In this document: in pieces, positions 32,438 to 43,717 of the stretch
Layout: every line of letters begins with the position of its first letter
How positions within the stretch are numbered: the first letter of the stretch is position 1
Assembly (NCBI GenBank): GCA_032622095.1
Contig: CP136061.1
Coordinates: forward strand, 117,812,754 to 117,876,753
DNA length: 64,000 nucleotides
Direction: 5' to 3'
DNA from: Siphonodentalium dalli
Taxonomy: Eukaryota; Mollusca; Scaphopoda; Gadilida; Siphonodentaliidae
Translations under genes and position numbers: made by a program
Notes under the pieces: model-generated
The model's database searches: none
What the model saw: the letters and a program-made list of their open reading frames with translations, nothing else
What the model was told of the DNA's origin: nothing

Positions 32438-33560
32438 TACAGTAATGCCCAAAGTAATTGACCACTTAACCACATCAGACTTATTGGTAATTTTTCAGGA
32501 TTTAAAATCCTGAAAAATTACCAATAATTCTGCTGTGGTTAAGTGGTCAATTACTTTGAACATTACTGTATGAGGATTGAGTTATCATTAAACCTCAAAT
32601 CCTTATATTGGTTACAGTAATGCCCAAAGTAATTGACCACAGCAGAATTATGGGTATTTTTTCAGCATTTAAAATCCTGATAAATTACCCATTATTCTGC
32701 TGTGCTTAAAGGGGTACTGTACCCCAATTTCAATAAATTCCCGGTGACAATAGCGATCTAATATGAATATTATATTATAAAATAACTAATTTGAGTCGAC
32801 GATGTCTACTGAAAACGTTCCGGTTAACAGGCTATCGTAAAAGTTAAATTGAATTATTTAATATAAATTCATTTATGGCTGGAGTCATAAAATGGAGAAT
32901 TATGCCATTACGAGTTACCGTTCTTGAAATCGCATATGTTGCGTGTCTTTTATCGACGGCCGTTCGCGACATGGTTCGCGAACATTATTGAGTTGCAAAC
33001 AAAACATGTTACCTGCAAAAGAAGGCCCGTTATAACCGATTCGGAAAAAAAGGAGAGAGAAACAAAGAGTCATAAAGCGTCAAGTATTTTATAGGGAGTG
33101 AGATTGTTCGATGGAAGAGATTGAATGCATCAATCGAAGCTGTGAGCAATGAACTTCCGGTTCTTCCTGCGACCTGCGTCTTCTCCGGTGAAGGTCAAAA
33201 ACATGGCGCGTAGTTTGAAATCGTAATATTTTTGTTTCCAAGATCAATATTTTCTTCGCTAAATTAGGTTTATACGAAACTCATATAACACGAACACAAT
33301 CTAACTTGAAAGTTATTTCAATGGGAGTAAATAAAAAAATCGCCATCTTTGTGTACAGTACCCCTTTAAGTGGTCAATTACTTTGAACATTACTGTATGA
33401 GGATTGAGTTATCATTAAACCTCAAATCCTTATATTGGTTACAGTAATGCCCAAAGTAATTGACCACTTAACCACAGTATAATTATGGGTAATTTTTCAG
33501 GATTTAAATACCCATAATTTTGCTGTGGTTAAGTGATCAATTACTTTGGACATTACTGTA
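32438..33560. repeat. Three tandem copies of a hairpin MITE (family C)
   Basis: Each copy begins TACAGTAATGCCCAAAGTAA TTGACCACTTAACC and ends with its near-perfect complement (TTACTTTGAACATTACTGTA). Copies lie at 32438-32570, 32613-33397 (split by the MITE at 32710-33365) and 33440-33560. About 43 bases of shared flank (TTATCATTAAACCTCAAATC CTTATATTGGT) precede each, so the locus was amplified in tandem after the first insertion. Confidence 0.82.
32710..33365. mobile_element. TTAA-flanked MITE, family B copy 3
   Basis: Bounded as TTAA|AGGGGTACTGTACCCC ... GTGTACAGTACCCCT|TTAA (32706-32709 and 33366-33369). The target TTAA lies inside GTGGTTAAGTGGTC of the second hairpin copy. It is the longest family B copy here (656 bp); its middle (about 32940-33240) is not palindromic and has no open frame. 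Confidence 0.88.
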
Positions 33561-33829
33561 TGTAGATGGAGTTAAACCTCACAACAGTGTGTTGGGGATT
33601 TGGACCTTGAATTGGGACCTTTGGGTTTTAACGCAACAAATGCGCGTACACCTTATACACAAATTTCTTATGTAACCAGAGTTTTTTTTTGGATAAGATG
33701 AGTTTGAAGCCTGCTTACATTTCAAAATGTTGTCAGTTTTGTATTCTCTGCAGCGGAACTCGACGCATTGAAGCAAAAGTTACAAGAGATAAAATGTGTA
33801 CGTAACGAGACTATAATACAAATGAAAAA

Positions 33830-34545
33830 ATAAATTCAGGGAGGGGTGGGCGATACAGGGAACTAAGGGTTGAACCGATATAAATTTATAGAGCGCTAAT
33901 GACCAATGTTGACATATTATGCATCTCAACTCTACTGAACATTGCAACAAGGCTATAAAATAGGGGTGTCAGAATCTTAGTCATCTCTATATAGTGCCAG
34001 AATAGTCATTTATGGACTTCTATAAGATGCTGGGTTGGTACGTTATACGGACTCGGAGAAAAAGGGGTTCGTACCGATGAACTGACATAAATTAGTGGAG
34101 TGATGTTGCCATGTAATGTATCGCGACTGTACTAAAGCAGCAATGACATAAAATGGGGGGGGGTATGAAATTATCTCTATCTCTATAGATGGCACCAGGA
34201 TTATATAGAAAGGAATAGCAATTGATATACGTATACGGTATACTATAGTAATACCATAGACATATAAGTACAAGTATCACGCGATAAAATATTAAGTAAC
34301 GTGACTATAGCGATGAAAAAATTAAATAAATTGGACCGGGATTAGAGGTTGGGTTGGTTATATGTGGATAATTGGATATGGAATTCATACCGATGAAACG
34401 ATACAAATTAGTGGAGCGATAAAGACCAATGTTGACACTTAGTCAGGCTACGCGGGAGAAAATAGGGGCTGATACGATAGGCCGAAATAAATTTGTCGGG
34501 TGATAATGACCAATGTTGGCGTATAAAGTAACGCGACTGTACTGT
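33830..34545. repeat. Four degenerate ~170-200-bp tandem units
   Basis: Words such as GACCAATGTTGACAT, ACATAAATTAGTGGAG and TAACGCGACTGTACT recur near 33880, 34085, 34395 and 34480 in the same order. There is a G-run at 34155-34163. No gene. Confidence 0.55.
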
Positions 34546-34659
34546 CGCACAATTATCAGATATAACGGTCAAATATGGACTCTAGTGCCCAATATGGAAC
34601 AGCTCAGAAAACATTTGCACGGCCCTAAAATTTATTTAACAAGGCAATTGGCATCTGCC

Positions 34660-34983
34660 ATATACAAATCGATTTATGTCGATAAATCTCTTATTTTTTA
34701 GCTCACACTTGGTGTGTGTGAGTGGGATACTTATATATTCCTAAAATGACAGGGTACAGCACGTAATTATTTTTTAGATCGAAGAAATGATTTTTTTCGA
34801 TGATAAAATTTAACAATCGATTTCCCATTAAAATCGATTTATGTCTATAAAACTGTCATTTTTCAAAATTTTGAGCTGAAATTTGGTGTGTATGTGTGTA
34901 ATACTTATATATTCTTAAAATGACAGAGTTCAGCGCGTACTTATGTTTTAGATGGAAGAAATTGAATTTGTTTTCGATAATAA
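34660..34983. repeat. Tandem duplication at the LINE insertion site
   Basis: Two ~190-bp copies each contain AATCGATTTATGTC(G/T)ATAAA, TTGGTGTG, ATACTTATATATTC(C/T)TAAAA, TGACAG and TTTTAGAT(C/G)GAAGAAAT. The second copy stops at TTTTCGATAATAAA (about 34983), where LINE sequence begins. Confidence 0.65.
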
Positions 34984-36331
34984 ATCGAAAGTTTTAGAGA
35001 AAGTAGTTAGTCGACAGCTATTAGACCATGTCAATCGTTATTCTCTTTTCGACAAGTTTCAGTCCGCATACCGGAAACATCACTCGTGTGAGACTGCGCT
35101 GACGAAAGTGAAAAATGATATTGACCTGTCCTTGGATCGTGGCAACTGTGTGCTTCTTCTGATGCTTGACTTAAGTGCGGCATTTGACACTTGCGATCAT
35201 ACCATTTTATTAGGACGGCTTCGTAGTGATATTCGAGTGAGCAACATCGCACTCGAATGGTTTAAATCATACCTTACTAACAGGAAACAACAGGTACTTA
35301 TTGGCGAGACTCTCTCAGAGCAAGTATGCCTGGATGTTGGTGTCCCTCAGGGATCCATATTAGGGCCTCTGCTGTTTTTGATTTATACTCTGCCTTTGGG
35401 ACGTATTCTAGAAAAATATGCAGTCAAATATCATCTCTACGCCGACGACACTCAGGTGTATTTAGAATTTTCTAGAAAGGATTTAAATTCGTATCATCGA
35501 GCTAAAAAACATCTCGAGGACTGCTATGTCGATATCAAAAACTGGATGTTGGAAAACAAACTCAAACTTAACGACGACAAGTCAGAATTTCTCGTTATTG
35601 GGTCAAAATATTCACTGAGTGCCCTTTCGCAATTTGTCAACAACAACGACGAGTGCCGTTTCGATATACACCTGGGCCAAAGTGTGATAACATCATGCAT
35701 AGATCTACGCAATCTTGGAGCCCATTTTGACTCAACGATGTCCATGGACAAAATGGTTTCGAACTTGGTCCGAGTTTGTTATTACCACCTTCGCTGCCTC
35801 CGACGCATTCGAGGATACTTAAGTGATGATGTCATGAAGCATGCAGTTATCTCACTTGTATTGTCTCGGATCGATAATTTAAACACTGTTTTGACGAACA
35901 TCACGCAAGAGAATATTCGGCGTATTGATCTTGTGATAAATAGCTGCGCCCGATTGATAAAAAATGTCGCCAAATTCGACCATATCACACAGACGCTAAT
36001 ACAGGAGCACATTATGACATTCGAATTCAGACTTAAGTTCAAATGTGCTGTGACTATATACAAATCATTGAGAAAGACAACGCCTGAGTACATATCTGAT
36101 ATGTTTGTCCTAAAATCCGGCAGAGTTACGCGTTCAACGACAAGCGGTTTAGACATTAGGACAATAGCGAAACCCAACGTGAATTACGGTAAAAAATGTT
36201 TTCAGGAATTGGCTACGGAGGTATGGAACGGTCTGCCACAAACTGTTCGACGATGTTCTACATTGAAGGATTTCAAAACCGATCTCAAAACTTTACTTTT
36301 TAGACAATGTTTCCCGCAAGTTAATCGTTAA
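34952..36331 (+). CDS. LINE reverse transcriptase, partial, open for 459 codons
   Basis: The frame is uninterrupted. Residues 1-10 derive from flanking repeat DNA; LINE homology starts at SKVLEKVV (12-19). RT motifs follow: SAYRKHHSCETAL (38-50), MLDLSAAFD (71-79, first catalytic Asp), LEWFKSYLTNRKQQV (101-115), VPQGSILGPLLF (131-142) and YADD (163-166, the catalytic pair), then WMLENKLKLNDDKSE. The C-terminal ~200 residues (RINSCARLIKN-type segment, LKFKCAVTIYKSL, WNGLPQTVRR, LKDFKTDLKTLLF) are the usual CR1/L2 tail. The endonuclease domain and ORF1 are missing, so it cannot transpose alone. The lack of stops shows it is a fairly young insertion. Residues 143-150 (LIYTLPLG) replace the common (I/M)(Y/F)-x-N-D-L-P, a small deviation. 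Confidence 0.9.
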   Translation: MEEIEFVFDNKSKVLEKVVSRQLLDHVNRYSLFDKFQSAYRKHHSCETALTKVKNDIDLSLDRGNCVLLLMLDLSAAFDTCDHTILLGRLRSDIRVSNIALEWFKSYLTNRKQQVLIGETLSEQVCLDVGVPQGSILGPLLFLIYTLPLGRILEKYAVKYHLYADDTQVYLEFSRKDLNSYHRAKKHLEDCYVDIKNWMLENKLKLNDDKSEFLVIGSKYSLSALSQFVNNNDECRFDIHLGQSVITSCIDLRNLGAHFDSTMSMDKMVSNLVRVCYYHLRCLRRIRGYLSDDVMKHAVISLVLSRIDNLNTVLTNITQENIRRIDLVINSCARLIKNVAKFDHITQTLIQEHIMTFEFRLKFKCAVTIYKSLRKTTPEYISDMFVLKSGRVTRSTTSGLDIRTIAKPNVNYGKKCFQELATEVWNGLPQTVRRCSTLKDFKTDLKTLLFRQCFPQVNR

Positions 36332-36472
36332 GTTTAAATCTAGTTCTTAGTCATCATCTTAGCTTCCTTTACCTTATTACTATGCTTTTTAAATTTTACA
36401 TTTCAATGTTATTTTTGTCGCGCTTTGTTGTAAAGCGCATTGAAACTTTATTGTATAATGCGTTTTTAAATG

Positions 36473-36504
<32 letters not shown>

Positions 36505-36505
36505 C
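34984..36505 (+). mobile_element. 5'-truncated CR1/L2-like LINE with AAT tail
   Basis: LINE homology begins abruptly at the codons for SKVLEK and runs through the RT to a 3' UTR containing TTGTAAAGCGCATTGAAAC and TTTATTGTATAATGCG, ending in a (TAA)n tract of about 30 bases (36476-36505). Microsatellite-type tails and a (G)TAAAGCGC(C)TTGA motif are typical of the CR1/L2 group. No target duplication is evident. Confidence 0.82.
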
Positions 36506-37627
36506 ATTAACTTACCAATGTATAGTAGTGCGTGTTGGTTATAACCAAATGTCATATGTTTACCTAAATTCAGCCGCTTAGTTGGGTATAAATGGAAGGT
36601 TCTGAGAATTAGGTATAGTTTAAGTAGATGGTGCTATATATATATGTTTTAAAATCGAGGTTGGTGTCCCAGGAGACACTGGACGGGGGAGTGTTGGTCC
36701 ACATTGGAATTTCCAAATAAACACCCATCCTTTACACAGGTCGAAAATACCAAGTCCGAGAACAGCCATCGCACCCCCATCATGGGTTGAATTTTTCCAG
36801 CTGCATGTTACCTCAAACTTTTCAACTATTAAATTTAAGTCTAGATGTTCCCACTAATATTTCAGCCAGACAAAGCTAGCTAGACAAATTAGGTTCCATC
36901 CTTGGTAATATTGCTATATAAAGTTGATGTGGCCATTTGAACGGCAACCGATGTGTGTGTTTGCCGACTTTTTTCGACAAACCGTTAATAAACATGTAAC
37001 ATAAAACATCTGAAAATGGTAAGTATTCCACACGATACTGAAAATATTACTTTTCATCGTGCGCAATTGTGGTCAAAATAACCCAAGTAGCGGAAACTAG
37101 TCACACATAATGTACCTTTATTCATCAACTAAATCACTCACCAACTGACACAAATAGGCATTGCCATATCATTCGCATATATCATTAGAGTAATTTCCCT
37201 TGACAAAATCACAAATGTTTAGATGTGCGTTCAACGAACGGTGGTCGATAGTACTCGATTTGCCGTCTTTTTGTGATTTACAAGAAATCGCGTTCGCTGC
37301 TAGACTAGTGCTAGTATAGATTACAGTGGTCCATAGTACTCGGCACCTTCTGTACGGCTCAAATAAGCCTGTTATTACAAAAATTGTATTCTATAGTATA
37401 GGCCCCTGGAGCGCTCAAGCCGGGACGCGTCCTCTCTCGCCGGCGGTCGGAACACGAATGGACATTAATAAAGGCACATTAATCTCTGCCTGCCGGGTGA
37501 ACAGGATATACCCACATGAAGATCAAATGACAAGTAGTGGGAATAAAAACAGACAATGACTTTTGTTTATTAAGCAATATATGAAGATTTGGCAATTTTA
37601 AAGATTAATCTTTAAGAGAAAGTGTGT
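36506..37627. other. No gene identified
   Basis: Frames are short and without domains. CCTGCCGGGTGAACAGGATA near 37489 shares CTGTTCACCCGGC (inverted) with the repeats at 29976 and 31355. Confidence 0.4.
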
Positions 37628-37643
37628 GGCCCTGAAAAGGGCC
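37628..37643 (-). promoter_or_regulatory. Histone-type 3' stem-loop motif
   Basis: On the minus strand GGCCCTTTTCAGGGCC, preceded by an A-rich stretch and followed by ACACAC, fits the metazoan replication-dependent histone mRNA stem-loop (six-base stem, TTTC loop). I find no histone frame upstream on the minus strand, so it may be a pseudogene relic or coincidence. Confidence 0.4.
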
Positions 37644-37792
37644 GTTTTTTATCTTTACTTCCATCTTCTTCGCCATGAACTGCACCTGAAATGATAAACT
37701 TGAAAAACATTAATAACACCTGAAATAAAACGTGATATTAGTACATTATTAATATATATTATTTACATAATGACACGATAATAATCCGACTG

Positions 37793-38035
37793 ATGTCTAC
37801 CTCGTTTTCCGATACGTTTACCAAGGAGCTACACGTTCAGCGTGCGTCACTAATGGTGACTGGCCTCAAGGTGAGTTAGGCATCAGTAGAATTATAATAT
37901 ATATCAACATTTAAATAATCATGATTAGAATCCTACGTATGTCCTCGTTTTCCGATACCAAGGAACTCCACGTTCGGCGTGTGCCACTAACGGTGACTGC
38001 ACCCAAGGTTAGTTGGGCATAAGTAGGATTCATCA
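37793..38035 (+). repeat. Two near-repeats, possibly exon-like
   Basis: 37793-37880 and 37938-38020 share TCGTTTTCCGATAC, CCAAGGA, CACGTTC(A/G)GCGTG, CACTAA(T/C)GGTGACTG and end AAGGTGAGT or AAGGTTAGT, which look like splice donors. Length differences are 3 and 6 bases. On the + strand both start with ATGTC and stay open for 24-28 codons (for example FSDTKELHVRRVPLTVTAPK). I do not recognise the peptide. The outer bases of the second unit (GAATCCTAC/GTAGGATTC) also pair. Confidence 0.4.
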
Positions 38036-38227
38036 TGTCATTCTATAGCAATAAACCTAATTTATAACTTTGATCAAACTGAACAACTGTTGCATATATA
38101 ACTCTGGGGTTCACTGGTACACATGGTGTACCCATGTCTCACAATCCTCTACAGAGCATTCGACCATGTCATCAAATAAATTTTGCAAACGGCATTTATC
38201 ACAATCTAGTTCCAATTCATATGTTAA

Positions 38228-38700
38228 AGGTACTCAATCCGATAAAACTCCTCTCAATTACTGTCTCAATGGCTTCGGGGGTCAAAAATATTTGATTCGA
38301 GTCGAGGAAGTCACCCATCAAAGCTCAGATTTGTTAGATATCGATTTTAGAAATCTATTATTTTTCATTATCGGGAATACTTTCTGGCCCAGAACTCAGT
38401 CAAAATTGCGTTTTTATTACCACTTGATTTTAGAGTTATCCATCCTTGTCTGTTTGAATAGATTTTCGTGTACACATCCCGAGCAGATTACGGCAGTTGA
38501 AGGCAATTATTAGTACTCATCTCGAGTAAATAACAAAAATCAATATCTAATAACTCTGAGCTTTGTTTGATGGGTTCCTCGACTCGAATCAAATATTTTT
38601 TACCCCCAAAGCCAAAGAAATAGTAATATAGGACCCTCTGATCGGATTGTTGTTGTTGGAATCTGTTGAGATGGTGACCCTCTATTCGGATTGAGTACCT
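38228..38700. mobile_element. TTAA-flanked MITE, family A copy 2
   Basis: Bounded as TTAA|AGGTACTCAATCCG ... CGGATTGAGTACCT|TTAA (38224-38227, 38701-38704). It is inverted relative to the copy at 6442-6921 (TGTTGTTGTTGGAATCTGTT here near the right end, its complement near the left end there). Confidence 0.88.
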
Positions 38701-39975
38701 TTAATACATGCTTCTTACCTAGTTTCGATTGCTTCTTCCTTGAAGGAAATGTGGAGAAGCATTTCTGTTCTAAACAATCTAAAAGGTGTTGGCGTAATTT
38801 AACATTTATAAAAGAAGTGTTACCAGTTTTCTGGGTCTATATCTTCTTCCACGAAATCTTCTGCTGGTCTTAATGTCTGGTCGATGAATGTGGCAACTCG
38901 ATGGTTTCTTATTCGATGCTTGGCAGATCAATGTCAGGAATATGTGGCAACTCATACGCAAGGATCCGGTCCGACCATTTCTGGTGGAGTAGGGGAGACC
39001 CGGGCAAAGCGGATCGCCCGGGCAAAGCCGATCACCTTTATTATTTCAATACTATCAAATTATTCCTTGTCTATTCGTATTTTAGAATAAAGTCATTTCG
39101 TGTTGGGTTAGTTTTTATACATTTCCACAGAGAACAAGGTATAGTAAAATTTTGTAGCCCAGTAGAAAATTTTCGTCGAAATTTTACGATTTGACCACAT
39201 TTATAATTATTGTGCGTTTGCGCATATCTATTGCGCAGATCGATGATCACATACCCATCTACCCGAATAAATGTTGTCGGTGTCTTAGGCAATACATGTG
39301 TGGAATAAGACAATATGTCAATTTGCTAAATTCGATAGGACACCCGCGTAATTCCCGGACTGTAAAAAGATGTGCTGTGGGCAAAGCGGATCATTCATAA
39401 TATGACTAACTTCCGGTACACATGCGTAGATTAAGTTAATTTGGACAATTTTATTAAAATGGGTCGACAAAACTCGTGCCTTGTCGGAGCATGTCCATGA
39501 TTGAATAATTTTAAATTTTGAAAAAACGCGATTTTAATTATTTGCAATAAATATGTATATTTACATACTAAGTGTTGTCATCACTAAATCCAGCATTCTG
39601 ATTGGTCGGCGCCCACGTGGCTATAGTCTGGCTGTCGGAGCTGAAATCTAGGACCTACCCGGAAAAAATTCTTAACAAGCTAAATGTGGTATCGTTGGAA
39701 AGAGGAGACCTTCGTGTATAACATATCCAAAATCCGCTTTGGGGAAAATTTTCTACAGCGCCCTGAATAGGGGAGGGGTCTGACGTAATTTATAAAGGTA
39801 ATTGTGACCACGGGACTCTGTATATGCGCAAAGTGATATAGATAACAGTTGTTTTCAGTACATATATGTATATATAATGAACGATTATATAATTGCCACG
39901 CCATCAGATAATATATTTACATAAATATGGACAATGTAAAACGTATTTCTTATATCATGATGAAATTCCGTTTAA

Positions 39976-40381
39976 AGGCACGGGAGGCCTTAATTGTCGA
40001 AAAAAAAATCATATTTGTTCCAAACGCATACAGTTTCTTTCATATATACCATGATCATCGCGTAAACAGCATGTTATAATAAAGACCTACTATATTTTTA
40101 TCTAAGCAAGAGCCTGATTGTGTTACAGAAGACAGCACAATGCTACTGGCTAATTACACACAAATGGCATAAACGCTCTTTATTAGTTCCATACAAGGAA
40201 TTCACCAACAAAGAACGCTCTTTAAGTTTACTATCATAATGTAACCAAACACCAGAAAAGTTACTTTTTATGCTTTTGTTTACATAACAATAGGAACTGT
40301 ATGCGTTTTAATGTTTTTCTGTTTACGGTGTTTGGAACAAATATGATTTTTTTTTCGACAATTTAAAAGGCCCCCGTGCCT
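39976..40381. mobile_element. TTAA-flanked MITE, family D
   Basis: Bounded as TTAA|AGGCACGGGAGGCC ... GGCCCCCGTGCCT|TTAA (39972-39975, 40382-40385). Arms continue with AATTGTCGAAAAAAAAATCA and TATTTGTTCCAAACGCATAC, facing the complement at 40300-40365. It is inserted in the inner TIR element. Confidence 0.85.
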
Positions 40382-40674
40382 TTAATGGTCCAAGGCGATA
40401 AATTCAATGATTTATGTAATGATGCAATATAACTATCAAATAGAACGTAGCGATTGTTTCTTCAAGCGTGTAGTGGCAAATAATTTATTAATATAGTTAT
40501 TTTGATAGGTTTTTGTGTGACATTTTGCTTATTTTTCGCCTTCTGTTGAAACCTAACGGTGCCAACATACACAGAAGGCTTATTGTACATTGAAACTGCA
40601 TTGTTCTTGCATGGTTGAGTTTTTTAAATTCTCATACTATAGTCTCGTTGGTTTGGTCTGGTACGTGTTCGGTG

Positions 40675-43600
40675 ATGGCAGAACCAATCCCGTATGTAGG
40701 GGCCAACAACTTTCAAGAGGGCATGTGCGTCTTATCCTTTCATAGCATGTGTCAATGTAATATGGATACTAAGGACAAGCCATTGGTACAAGTTATGGCA
40801 AAAGGATTGGAGACTTTGATTGACTTCTCTGATAAGCGAGGATATCACCACTTATCTGAATATTTGAAGGGGCAACAAATAATCACAACCATTGGTAAGG
40901 TATTGGTCCACAAAGACTGTAGGCGTGATTTCACTGATAGGATAGAAACCTTCAGTATCAATCCTGAGTGTATGGATACGGTTCTGCTCTCTAAGAAAAT
41001 GAGGTCTAAACAAGACCCATTTAATTTCAAAGAAGACTGTTTCATAATATGTGGAAAGGGTGCCATATCAGATCCCCGTCATCCCGGTAGAAGGCAAGTG
41101 TGAACCGTAACAACTCTCCCTATTAGAGACAAAGTTTTAGAACATTGCCGAATAAGAGATGATTCGTGGGCATTGAAGGTTCAGAAACGCATTCTAAGTT
41201 GCATTGATCTCGTTGCTGCGGAGGCCGTATATCATGCATCTTGTTTCTCCATGTTCTTGGGAGAAATAAATTAGGAACCATCTGAGAGAAAACCACAGGG
41301 CAGAACACCAAGTGTCGAAATGCAACGCTCATTTTATTCGTTGTGTGCATGGCTGGAGTCTGGAGGTGGTACAGAACTGTATACTCTGTCCGAGTTACAT
41401 ACTCGAATGGTAGAGCTAGCAATTGGGTCAGAATCATATTCAATAAAACGCATTAAACAGAAATTGGAAGAACGGTATAGGGAGTATATATTTTTACTGA
41501 AGTCGAAGGGCGTAGCACCGTCGATCATTTGCTTCAAAGATATGGCCAAGTACTTGATAAATGACAAGTGGTATGCGGATAAGACAGATGACATAGAGGA
41601 GGAAGCAGACAGAATTGTTGTGACCGCCGCGAAGATGATTAGGGCGAAGTTGCGGGAAATTAAATATGGTAAGAAAACCTACCCCACCAGCGAGGAGATA
41701 GGGAATATTGACAACAGAAATAAATGGATTCCTCGCCATTTACAAATGTTTCTGGAGATACTTGTTCCATCTGACATCAAACAGAATAGCATTGGTCACA
41801 GTATCGTGCAATCTGCGAGGTCCCGGTCTATTATCACCCCTGCATACTATTCGAAGGAGCAGTAGGTTTTGGGCAGGACTGTCAAGTGACCTAGTTATTG
41901 AGCAAGTCTTGGTGCGTTCCATCAAAAGTCGGGGTGGTCTTACGGGAGGAAGGGGAATAACTGAATCGGTACGCCAGCAATGAGTTTATAGCATGCACAG
42001 GTGTGCCCAAATACACGGCGCAATGACAGACTTAACAAACACAAAACACAAGACCAGCGAACAACATGTTGACCTTAGCATATCTAGGGGCAGACGTGAC
42101 GAATCCGATTTATGCAGTATCCAGGAATGGTTCGATGGGCATGCGCCGTTTGACCCAAATGACTCACGGCTCATTTCCCTTTCATCTGATTTGATTGCAG
42201 GTCCAGATGACAAAGATAATTGCGACGAGACAGAGTTGGTTGACTCACAAATTCAAGAGAAGTTAGATAACGTCGTTGTTGCCGATGCGTCTGTAAGGAG
42301 AAAAGAGCAGGTTCGGATGCTCAGTTATTTAACACCTGGAGTTAATATCTAAAACAACCGAGTCGATATTAATCCTACTGTTTTGTTCTCACGACTAATA
42401 GCTATTGCTCTCCGAAAAGAAGACATCGACAAATACTTCAAATATGAACTGACAGTGGTACCAACATCTCTGTTCAAGGAACATACTCTACGAAAACCAA
42501 CCAAGGCACAATTGGCAAATGCATTGACTGAAGGTGTCGAGGTAATACAATCGCCTATATAAGGAAGCAGTTATTGTCATCGATGGTGGCGCTCTCCTCC
42601 ATCGAGTTAAATAGTCAAAGAAATGCAACTACAAACAAGTGGTTGAACATTATGTAAGATGTGTTAAGGCCAAGTATGGTGTGTGCTCAATAGTTTTCGA
42701 TGGCTATGTGCAAGGACCATCGATTAAGGATCATGAACACCAGCGAAGAGTGGGCAAAACCTGTGCTGATGTCCATCTGACCGATATTATGCAGGTTCAC
42801 AACTGTTACAACCAAGAAGTGTTTCTTTCGAACGAAACGAACAAGCAGCAGTTTATACATCTACCCAGCAAGGCGCTATGGGACGCTCATCACACAGTCC
42901 ATAACAGTACATCTGACACAGACACAATGATTGTTTCAGTTGCCATAGAATCAGCATCAAAATCACAGGCAGTTGTTGTTGCTGATGACACAGATGTTCT
43001 AGTTTTAATCCTACATCACTGGAAAGGCTCATTATCAAATATATATTTCAAGTCTGAGATGCGAAGGTCACACAAAACCGGTGGAATGTTGCCGATATCG
43101 TGCACAAAGCCGGTGATTTTGTCACTAAACATATTCTTTTATTGCATGTTTGGGGTGGGTGTGACACAACATCGGCGATATTTGGACAGGGAAATACAGG
43201 CTTGGTGAAACGATTAGAATCGTCTGCTCAATTGCAACATCTTTCGATAAAAATCAGCAATCGGACTGCGTCAGCCCAACAGGTAGGCGATGCAGGTTCG
43301 AAGATTTCCGTTCAAATGTATTCGGGCAAGGATGGAGAGTCCCTCGACCATCTAAGGTACGCGAAGTTCATGACCATGATTTCCTCCGGCAGGTCTGCTA
43401 TCGAACCTCAGAAATTGCCACCTACAGAGAGGGCAGCCTATTTCCATAGTATTAGGGTTCACTTACAGATATTAATATGGGCATATCTCGGGGAAATAGA
43501 TCTAGAACCAAGACATTGGGGATGGCAACTGCAGGGGTCAATACTTATCCCAACAATGACTGACCTAGAACCAGCACCAGAAAATCTTCTTAAATTCATT

Positions 43601-43717
43601 CGATGCAATTGTAAAATGTCGTCAAGATATCCTTGTGGCACAAATCAATGTTCCTGTCGGAAAAATGGACTTAAGTGTGTCACTGCCTGTGGGGATTGTC
43701 GTGGGGAGATTTGCTAG
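40675..43717 (+). pseudogene. Decayed gene: FEN1/PIN-like nuclease core plus C-terminal CXC domain
   Basis: A single ~1000-codon protein can be followed through three frameshifts (near 41865, 42550, 43080) and five in-frame stops (41101, 41272, 41981, 42350, 42612). The order matches a large uncharacterised family predicted many times in marine invertebrate genomes: a Cys/His N-terminus (HKDCRRDF, DLVAAEAVYHASC), a helical middle (GLSSDLVIEQVLVRSIKS, TSEQH), a nuclease-like core and a CXC tail. The core has VIVIDGGALLH (42572), IVFDGYVQGPSIKDHEHQRR (42693), DTDTMIVSVA (42918), VVADDTDVLVL (42973) and GGCDTTSAIFGQG (43158). Spacing resembles the metal-binding Asp motifs of FEN1/XPG nucleases: N-terminal Asp, a D-x-D pair, then GCD before a helix-hairpin turn. 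The end, RCNCKM then CGTNQCSCRKNGLKC and ACGDCRGEIC, is a tesmin-type CXC zinc domain that binds DNA. The start codon is uncertain; an upstream exon may exist. Nuclease activity is inference. Confidence 0.72.

Noticed and set aside
35782-36177. 131-codon minus-strand frame
   Set aside because: It is the antisense shadow of the LINE reverse transcriptase.
41123-41443. Minus-strand frames across 41.1-43.1 kb
   Set aside because: They are antisense to the FEN1-like/CXC pseudogene, whose + strand motifs are clear.
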